Shown: positions 4,816 through 9,079 of the stretch, piece after piece
Layout: each line of letters starts with the position of its first letter
Position numbering within the stretch: the stretch's first letter is position 1
Assembly (NCBI GenBank): GCA_038237665.1
Contig: JBBRYK010000098.1
Coordinates: 1-9,079 of the forward strand
DNA: 9,079 nucleotides
Direction: 5' to 3'
Source: JBBRYK01 sp038237665
Lineage (GTDB): Bacteria > Actinomycetota > Thermoleophilia > Gaiellales > Gaiellaceae
Position numbers and translations under genes: made by a program
The notes under the pieces: generated by a model
Database searches by the model: none
Told to the model about the DNA's origin: nothing
The model's input: only the letters and a program-made list of their open reading frames with translations

Positions 4816-6349
4816 CGACATACGTGTGGCCGCTCGTCACGACGACCTTCTTCTTCTTGACGGTGTCCTGCACCGTCACGGAGCCCTGCTTCACGCGCGT
4901 GACCGTGCTGTTGCAGTGATCCTCGGTGTTCCAGTACGTACCACGCACCGACGCTGAGCTGTAGCGGCCCTTCGTCCGGAACTTGCCCTTCCCCTTCCCC
5001 CAGAGCTTGCGCACGAGGGGGTCTGCTGCACTCGCGCCGTCCACGCCACGCGTCTTCTTCTTGCACTTCGTCTTGAAGTCGCCGCCGGACAGCGTCAGCT
5101 GCGTAAAGGGCTGCGCCTTCTTCTCCTGGGTAACGATGAAGCGGCCCTGAAAGAAGTCGGCCGTCTGCGTCGGCGTGGCGTACGCGCCGCCCACGTGCCG
5201 CACGGACTTGGTCCCCGGGCCCGAGGCCGCGGTCAGACGGATGACGCCCTTGGTCGCGTCACATTCGCTCCCGACCTTGAGCTGCGTCGCCGCCGTCAGC
5301 GGTTTGAACGTACGGGATGAAGCCGAACGACACGTAACCGTTCCGCTGACGCGCGCGACGTTGACGGTCTTGCCCACGACGGGCGGAGGTGGCGCGCCGC
5401 CTCCGCCGGTCGAGACGTCGGCCTCTCCGGTCGCCGAGATCACGGCGAGGAAGAGCAGGTCGTCGCCGGACGGATTCGACGACGTGATCGCCAGCTGCGT
5501 GTCGCCCTTGCTCAGCAGCGGCTTTAGGTCGTAGAGCTCGTCGTCGTTGACCCGCGGGGACGTTCCGTCCGCGGGCTTCTGATTCGGGTTGGCCGGGTTG
5601 TCGCTGCCGTCGCCGACGCCGCCCACGGTAATCAGGGCGCCGTTCGAACCGACCCCGTCGTCGAAGTTCCCGGCGCAGCTGGTCAGCCGCTTGCCGTTCA
5701 GATCGACCAGCGACGACTGCGCTGCCTGCGTCCCGCAGAGGTGGCCGGCCTCACCCTGGAAGGAGTGTCCGCTCCCCAGCGCGAGCCCCGCCCGGAACGT
5801 CGCCGCGGTCGGGTCGATCGGCTTCGAGAACGCAAACGTGGCCGTATCCCCGCCCGTCGAGGCGGCGCCGTCGAGAACGGCGATCGTCTGGGTGGGCAGC
5901 TTCGGATTCGAGTACACGACCACGAGCGCGACGCCGTCGAGCGAAGCCGGGTCGCTCCCGACGGTGAACGAGGTCTGGCCGGCGCCCGAGCCGACCTTCT
6001 TGGCCACCTGCGCGGTGACGTCGGCGCGCGCCGAGGTGAGGAAGCTGCCCAGCGTCTGCAGCACGGTCAGCGTCACGGGGGTGCCGTCGAAGTTGAGCGT
6101 CAGGTCGGCGGGGGGCACCGCGCCGCTGACGAAGTAGGAACCGTAGAACCAGGCGTGCACGACCTTCGAGCCGGCCGGAACGTCAGCCTGGATCGTCCCG
6201 CCTGGCCCGGCCTGCCCGAGGCCGTCGGTCGAGACCCCGCCGTGGCCGACGAAGGTGTTCAGGAGCCCGAGCCCCGCCTGGGCGTTGCCCGGTGCGAAAA
6301 CCGCAACCAGGCAGACCCCGACGAGAACAACCCCAAGCCGTTTCCTCAT
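4733..6349 (-). CDS. Secreted two-domain protein: DUF3344-like N-terminal region and Thermoleophilia-type C-terminal repeat domain
   Basis: A 538-residue exported protein. Residues 1-25 are a Sec signal peptide (MRKR, hydrophobic core, AQA before G26). Residues 26-315 are beta-rich, with DGVALVVVYSNP and IAVLDGA (138-161), and DDELYDLKPLL ... SSNPSGDDLLFLAVI (269-304). This pattern resembles DUF3344-type surface domains (from memory). A Gly/Pro linker (315-323) leads to a 190-residue domain with LWGKGKGKFRTKGRYSSASV (449-468), VRGTYWNTEDHC and VTVQDTVKKKKVVVTSG. Domains of this type recur in Thermoleophilia secreted proteins (from memory). Six cysteines after the signal peptide could form disulfides. 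ATG 6349 is preferred over GTG 6385 because it gives a clean signal peptide. No Shine-Dalgarno is seen. Residues 512-538 are encoded antisense to the cNMP-domain gene, so the stop seems displaced. It lies 28 bases after the MOSC gene. Function is unknown, with a cell-surface or adhesive role possible. Confidence 0.88.
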   Translation of the reverse strand: MRKRLGVVLVGVCLVAVFAPGNAQAGLGLLNTFVGHGGVSTDGLGQAGPGGTIQADVPAGSKVVHAWFYGSYFVSGAVPPADLTLNFDGTPVTLTVLQTLGSFLTSARADVTAQVAKKVGSGAGQTSFTVGSDPASLDGVALVVVYSNPKLPTQTIAVLDGAASTGGDTATFAFSKPIDPTAATFRAGLALGSGHSFQGEAGHLCGTQAAQSSLVDLNGKRLTSCAGNFDDGVGSNGALITVGGVGDGSDNPANPNQKPADGTSPRVNDDELYDLKPLLSKGDTQLAITSSNPSGDDLLFLAVISATGEADVSTGGGGAPPPPVVGKTVNVARVSGTVTCRSASSRTFKPLTAATQLKVGSECDATKGVIRLTAASGPGTKSVRHVGGAYATPTQTADFFQGRFIVTQEKKAQPFTQLTLSGGDFKTKCKKKTRGVDGASAADPLVRKLWGKGKGKFRTKGRYSSASVRGTYWNTEDHCNSTVTRVKQGSVTVQDTVKKKKVVVTSGHTYVAKAPGRQQRAAGSVRRTWLYRNWRPSL

Positions 6350-6377
6350 GCGTGCACGCGGACGGTACACCGCTGGA

Positions 6378-7178
6378 TCACGCACGCCAAGTAGTTAGTC
6401 GTGAAAGATCGACGGAATCGCCGAGACGCACCCGGCCCGGCCCCACCACGTCCGCGTGGATCCCGAACGGGAGCGGCTCGGTCGTCGGCACGTCGTCCCG
6501 GTAGCGCTTGAGCACCCGGAGCGTGTCGAAATCGGGCACGCCCGTTTCCGGATTCTGCGTCGTCACGGCGCACCTCCCGACGTTCCCGCTCGGCCGGAAG
6601 ACCGCTTCGCCCACTGCGACGTCCCGCCCGAGCCACTCGTCCTCGGCATACGGGGGCAGACCCGCGACACCGAAGGTCATCCGGAACCGCCGACCGTCGA
6701 CACCGCCGTCAAGCCCGGCCGCGCGGGCGAGCGCCTCGAGCGACGCCGCCCCGAGCAGCGTCACCGCGCCGCCGCGGCCGCGGTCGACCGCGTCCCCGGG
6801 GATGTCCGTCAGCACGAGGCGGAGCGGCTCGCCCGCGAGCGCCGAGAGCGCCTCGTCCCAGGGCCCATCGACGAACCGGCCGGGCACCGGCCGGCCGTAG
6901 AAGTTGGTCAGGAGCGGGCCGCCCAGCTCGATCCGGCCGGAGACGACCGAGCCGTCCGGGAGCCGTAGCGCAAGGGTTTCGCTCGCCTCGTCCCACTCCG
7001 GAGCGACGCGGACGAGCGAGCCGAGCCGCTTGCCGTTCACGAAGCGGCCTCCGGCATCGACCAGATAGAAGCGCCGGTTCTCGCGGATGCCGAACTCGTC
7101 GACGAAGACCTCGCGGAGCTGGACGAGGCCGAGCGCCTTCACGGGCGCGATCGAGATCCAGGCGACGGTGCCGGTCAT
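6378..7178 (-). CDS. MOSC domain-containing protein
   Basis: A 266-residue protein with an N-terminal MOSC beta-barrel (from MTGTVAWISIAPVKALGL; compare the IyPVK motif typical of the family) and a C-terminal MOSC domain. The MOSC core includes GRCAVTTQNPETG, with the conserved Cys at residue 203, then FDTLRVLKRYR and a final beta segment FGIHADVVGPGRVRLGD. MOSC proteins bind molybdenum-cofactor sulfur, as in the Moco sulfurase C-terminus and mARC/YcbX/YiiM relatives that reduce N-hydroxylated compounds. The size and two-domain layout fit YcbX/mARC-like proteins, but there is no ferredoxin domain. ATG 7178 is chosen because it forms an ATGA overlap with the beta-lactamase-like stop and has AAGAGAGG (7190-7183) four bases upstream. 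The gene is likely translationally coupled to that upstream gene. No molybdenum-cofactor biosynthesis gene is in the window. Confidence 0.93.
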   Translation of the reverse strand: MTGTVAWISIAPVKALGLVQLREVFVDEFGIRENRRFYLVDAGGRFVNGKRLGSLVRVAPEWDEASETLALRLPDGSVVSGRIELGGPLLTNFYGRPVPGRFVDGPWDEALSALAGEPLRLVLTDIPGDAVDRGRGGAVTLLGAASLEALARAAGLDGGVDGRRFRMTFGVAGLPPYAEDEWLGRDVAVGEAVFRPSGNVGRCAVTTQNPETGVPDFDTLRVLKRYRDDVPTTEPLPFGIHADVVGPGRVRLGDSVDLSRLTTWRA

Positions 7179-7978
7179 GCCGCCTCTCTTAGCACGTCGT
7201 CGGAAAGCTTCGGCCAGGCTTCCTTGGCCCACTCGTCGAAGGCGAGGTCGGTGAGCACGGCCAGGGCGACCCGCGCGTCGGGGTCGACCCAGAGAAACGT
7301 GCCGGTCTGACCGAAGTGCCCGAACGTATGCGGCGAGTTCCGCTCGCCGGTCCAGTGCGGGCTCTTGGCGTCGCGGAGCTCGAACCCGAGCCCCCAGTCG
7401 TTCGGCTCCTGGCGGCCGAAGCCGGGCAGGACGCCGACGAGGCCGCGGAATTGCACCTGCGTTGCCTCAGCGAGCGTCTCGGCCGCGAACAGCGTCGGCG
7501 TGAAGAGCTCCGAGACGAACGAGGCCAGGTCCTCGAGCGAGCCCTTCATTCCGGAGGCCGGCGAGCCCTCGAGCTGCGCGCTCAGGCCGAGCGGGGCCAG
7601 CACTGCGGCCTGCAGGTAGTCGGCGAACGGCATCTCCGCTCGTTCGGCGACGAACGCGGCCAGTGCCTCGAATCCGCTGTTCGAGTAGATGCGCCGTTCT
7701 CCCGGGCGCGCGATCGGGCCCTCGCCCTGAGGCGGCAGCCCCGAAGCATGGGCGAGCAGGTGGCGCACGGTCGAGCCCGGCGGGCCGGCCGGCTCATCGA
7801 GGTCGACCGTCCCTTCCTCGGCCGCGACCAGCGCGGCCGCGGCGGTCAGGAGCTTCGTCACGGACGCCCACGGCAAGCGGGCTTCCGGATTTCCTTGTAA
7901 CACAGTGTTACTTGGAGTGATCACGGCGGCGGCCGCTGTGGTCGCCGGCCAGGCATCGATTTGCCTCAACGCCTCCAC
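7175..7978 (-). CDS. Serine beta-lactamase-like (class C/esterase family) protein, cytoplasmic
   Basis: A 267-residue member of the beta-lactamase family PF00144. Catalytic motifs are S39-V-T-K42 (SxxK), Y98-S-N100 (YxN) and H221-F-G (replacing KTG) within GHFGQTGTFLWVDP. The helix after the YSN motif and the motif LLAHASGLP are also typical. There is no signal peptide, unlike true periplasmic class C enzymes, and it is shorter (267 against about 360). An intracellular esterase or peptidase-like hydrolase is therefore more likely than antibiotic resistance (inference). GTG 7978 is preferred: the family sequence begins VEALRQIDAWP, and TATTCT lies 8 bases upstream with no Shine-Dalgarno. An in-frame ATG at 8014 would add 12 residues but would overlap the divergent Rid gene. 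Its TGA overlaps the MOSC ATG by four bases. It diverges from the Rid gene across 19 bases. Confidence 0.93.
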   Translation of the reverse strand: MEALRQIDAWPATTAAAAVITPSNTVLQGNPEARLPWASVTKLLTAAAALVAAEEGTVDLDEPAGPPGSTVRHLLAHASGLPPQGEGPIARPGERRIYSNSGFEALAAFVAERAEMPFADYLQAAVLAPLGLSAQLEGSPASGMKGSLEDLASFVSELFTPTLFAAETLAEATQVQFRGLVGVLPGFGRQEPNDWGLGFELRDAKSPHWTGERNSPHTFGHFGQTGTFLWVDPDARVALAVLTDLAFDEWAKEAWPKLSDDVLREAA

Positions 7979-7985
7979 CCTGCGC

Positions 7986-7992
7986 GAGAATA
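7986..7992. promoter_or_regulatory. Near-symmetric bidirectional -10 element between the beta-lactamase-like and Rid genes
   Basis: Minus-strand TATTCT (7992-7987) precedes GTG 7978 by eight bases. Plus-strand GAGAAT (7986-7991) precedes ATG 7998 by six bases. The A and T at -10 positions 2 and 6 of each hexamer are base-paired with each other, so one 7-base element can serve both strands. TTGCCT (7961-7966) is a possible plus-strand -35 with a long 19-base spacer. Neither gene has a Shine-Dalgarno, so both transcripts are probably leaderless or nearly so. Confidence 0.5.
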
Positions 7993-7997
7993 GCCGG

Positions 7998-8381
7998 ATG
8001 GAACGGCGAATCATCTCCTCGGGCTCACCGTACGAGCCCGTTGCCGGGTTTTCCCGTGCCGTCGTCGTCGGGCCGCACGTCCATGTCGCCGGGACGGCGC
8101 CGGTGATGCCAGACGGAGCGCCGCCGCTCGAAGGCGCGTACGCCCAGGCGCGACGGTGTCTGGAGATCATCGTCGCCGCGCTCGCCGAAGCGGGCGCACG
8201 GCCCGAGGACGTGGTCCGGACCCGAATGTTCGTCACGTCGGCGGAGCACTGGGACGAGGTGGCGCGAGCCCACGGCGAGGTCTTCCGCGACATCAGGCCG
8301 GCTTCAACATGCGTGGTGACAGGTCTCCTCGACCCTCGCTGGCTGGTCGAAATCGAGGCCGACGCCGTGCTTTCCGTCTAG
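7998..8381 (+). CDS. RidA/YjgF/YER057c family protein lacking the catalytic arginine
   Basis: A 127-residue Rid-family protein, the normal length for the small trimeric fold. Features include IISSGSPYEPVAGFSRAVVVG, then HVAGTAP, the helix QARRCLEIIVAALAEAGA, then DVVRTRMFVTSAEHW and VEIEADAV at the end. Canonical RidA hydrolyses reactive 2-aminoacrylate and related enamines/imines using an arginine in the motif PARSCV. Here the motif is PASTCV (101-106) with Ser103 at that position. By the published subfamily logic this places it with the Rid4-7-type proteins that lack the arginine and whose reaction is mostly unknown. The ATG at 7998 is chosen because the fold begins there. The frame is open upstream to 7905, but that part is antisense to the beta-lactamase-like gene. 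No Shine-Dalgarno is present. A proline-rich gene follows 67 bases downstream. Confidence 0.94.
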   Translation: MERRIISSGSPYEPVAGFSRAVVVGPHVHVAGTAPVMPDGAPPLEGAYAQARRCLEIIVAALAEAGARPEDVVRTRMFVTSAEHWDEVARAHGEVFRDIRPASTCVVTGLLDPRWLVEIEADAVLSV

Positions 8382-8399
8382 CTCCAAGCGGGTTTTAAT
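8371..8399 (+). promoter_or_regulatory. Weak candidate promoter for the proline-rich protein gene
   Basis: TTTCCG (8371-8376) and TTTAAT (8394-8399) are spaced by 17 bases, partly inside the end of the Rid gene. The match to -35 is only 3 of 6, and -10 position 2 is T rather than A. The gene could equally be read through from the Rid gene, because I see no terminator in the 67-base gap. Confidence 0.25.
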
Positions 8400-8436
8400 C
8401 GAGCCGGATCGGAGAGGACCTCGGGCGGAGCCAAAC

Positions 8437-8443
8437 GGGGAGG
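8437..8443 (+). promoter_or_regulatory. Ribosome binding site of the proline-rich protein gene
   Basis: GGGGAGG lies five bases before ATG 8449. It is one of the strongest Shine-Dalgarno sites in the window and supports plus-strand coding here over the glycine-rich frame on the opposite strand. Confidence 0.65.
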
Positions 8444-8448
8444 CGGCC

Positions 8449-9079
8449 ATGCTCAGGCTTCAATTGCGGTTTCGGCGTCGGTTCGGGGCATCCCTTGCCG
8501 TCGCCGCCATGGGGATTGCGGGGTTCGGCGGAGCCGTGGGGCTCGCGGCGACCGGCGGGGGGCGTGCAACCACCGGCGTTCCCAGCGCGTCAACTCCCTC
8601 GGTTCCACCGCCGCCGACGATCACGACGCCGGTGACGACGATCGCAGTGCCGCCACCTCCACCGCTGCCACCGCCCCCACCGCCTCCACCACTTCCACCG
8701 CCTCCACCGCTGCCACCCCCTCCGCCTCCTCCGCCGGTGCCTCCGCCGCTGCCGCCCCCTCCGCCTCCTCCACCACTTCCGCCCGCTCCGCCGGTTCCCC
8801 CGGCACCGCCCGTCTCGACTGCGCCGCCGCCCCCGGTCGGGCCACCGCTCGCGCCTCCACCCAGCTCGGCGCCGGGAACTCCACAGGCAGCGCCGCCGAC
8901 CGCCCAGGCCGCGGCCGCCCCCGAGCAGGGCAAGGAGCCGGGACCGTCTTCGTCCCTGTCGGCGCCTTCCTCACAGGCCCAGCCGCGAGCTCCCGCCGGC
9001 CGCACCTCCACGTCTCGCTCGCTCCAAACGGATCGGCAGCTGCCGATTCGCGTCATGCGACCAGGGCTCGTGCGCGTCA
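8449..9079 (+). CDS. Proline-rich exported or membrane-anchored protein (partial, runs off the window end)
   Basis: 210 complete codons with no stop before the window end. Residues 1-13 are strongly basic (several Arg), followed by an Ala/Gly-rich hydrophobic stretch (about 14-35, LAVAAMGIAGFGGAVGLAA) that could be a signal peptide or an N-terminal membrane anchor. A Ser/Thr-rich spacer leads to a Pro tract at 68-121, in which 45 of 54 residues are Pro, broken by single Leu, Val or Ala in a PPPPPLPPPP style. A Pro/Ala/Ser/Gln-rich linker runs to about residue 185 and the sequence then becomes more ordinary (QTDRQLPIRVMRPGLVRV), so a folded C-terminal domain may begin just past the edge. Such Pro tracts typically span the cell wall or hold a domain away from the membrane. 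I do not recognise the family. GGGGAGG five bases upstream supports the start. Confidence 0.7.
   Translation, partial: MLRLQLRFRRRFGASLAVAAMGIAGFGGAVGLAATGGGRATTGVPSASTPSVPPPPTITTPVTTIAVPPPPPLPPPPPPPPLPPPPPLPPPPPPPPVPPPLPPPPPPPPLPPAPPVPPAPPVSTAPPPPVGPPLAPPPSSAPGTPQAAPPTAQAAAAPEQGKEPGPSSSLSAPSSQAQPRAPAGRTSTSRSLQTDRQLPIRVMRPGLVRV
8650..8811 (+). repeat. Low-complexity proline-codon tract
   Basis: A 162-base stretch built from CCN codons in which CCA, CCT, CCG and CCC alternate, with imperfect internal repeats: the unit from Leu88 to Pro100 (39 bases, 8710-8748) is largely repeated from Leu101. It is almost free of consecutive G on the plus strand. The minus strand carries many runs of two to five G, so it has G-quadruplex potential. 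Confidence 0.75.

Noticed and set aside
6350..6385. Upstream GTG start for the secreted protein
   Set aside because: It would put 12 residues before MRKR and spoil a standard signal peptide, and it would overlap the MOSC stop.
7175..7978. Antibiotic-resistance beta-lactamase
   Set aside because: Catalytic motifs of the serine hydrolase fold are present, but there is no signal peptide, the length is short and HFG replaces KTG. This fits intracellular esterase-like members better.
7979..8293. N-terminal extension of the beta-lactamase-like protein over the Rid gene
   Set aside because: The extra residues are Ser/Thr/Ala/Arg-rich and antisense to Rid. The family sequence starts at GTG 7978, with at most 12 further residues from ATG 8014.
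8460..9056. 198-codon glycine-rich minus-strand frame (GGGGGSGGG pattern)
   Set aside because: It mirrors the proline tract on the other strand. The plus strand has a strong Shine-Dalgarno, a basic-hydrophobic N-terminus and an ORF continuing past the edge. I cannot fully exclude the minus frame because both are low complexity.
1..9079. tRNA, rRNA, riboswitch, CRISPR array, insertion sequence or phage genes
   Set aside because: I read both strands for cloverleaf arms, direct-repeat arrays, transposase motifs and terminal inverted repeats and saw none. A covariance-model search would be needed to exclude small RNAs.

Overview
The window comes from a very GC-rich bacterium with dense, overlapping genes and strongly G/C-biased third codon positions. 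It is most likely an actinomycetote of the class Thermoleophilia (Gaiellales/Solirubrobacterales side). Three things suggest this: the composition, several genes that appear to lack Shine-Dalgarno sites, and the C-terminal domain of the secreted protein at 4733-6349. That domain matches a type I recall as abundant in Solirubrobacterales. The taxonomy is inference from memory of families, not from a search.

Layout. 1-1896 (minus) is the N-terminal 632 residues of isoleucyl-tRNA synthetase. It diverges from a thioredoxin gene (1979-2311, plus). A hairpin terminator for thioredoxin lies inside the end of a convergent four-helix DUF2231 membrane protein gene (2314-2871, minus). That gene is preceded by a 48-residue conserved-looking small ORF (2888-3034, minus). 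An 87-base divergent spacer with two related inverted repeats separates the small ORF from a diacylglycerol-kinase-family lipid kinase (3122-3910, plus). The kinase overlaps a convergent zinc-ribbon Nudix hydrolase (3887-4408, minus). The Nudix gene diverges, with a 20-base gap, from a stand-alone cyclic-nucleotide-binding-domain protein (4429-4815, plus). That gene overlaps by 83 bases the end of a 538-residue secreted protein (4733-6349, minus).

Upstream of the secreted protein on the minus strand are a MOSC-domain protein (6378-7178) and a serine beta-lactamase-like protein (7175-7978). These two share an ATGA start/stop overlap, and the three genes could form one operon. The beta-lactamase-like gene diverges, with a 19-base gap, from a Rid-family protein (7998-8381, plus). 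The last gene is an extremely proline-rich exported or anchored protein (8449 to the end, plus), truncated by the window edge.

Common themes. Most genes are housekeeping or metabolic: translation, redox, lipid phosphorylation, nucleotide clean-up and metabolite damage control. I see no mobile element, CRISPR array, RNA gene, or multi-gene defence or biosynthetic system. The most informative signals are: (a) a swapped class I signature, GVHH instead of HxGH, in the Ile-tRNA synthetase, a change linked to mupirocin hyper-resistance; (b) a repeated promoter architecture at divergent gene pairs, with a TANNNT -10 hexamer 6-8 bases before GTG starts that lack Shine-Dalgarno sites, implying leaderless mRNAs and near-symmetric bidirectional -10 elements; (c) a small ORF hidden in a longer antisense frame; (d) a Rid protein lacking the catalytic arginine; and (e) a secreted protein whose C-terminus runs on into the neighbouring gene. 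No gene-free stretch exceeds 300 bases.
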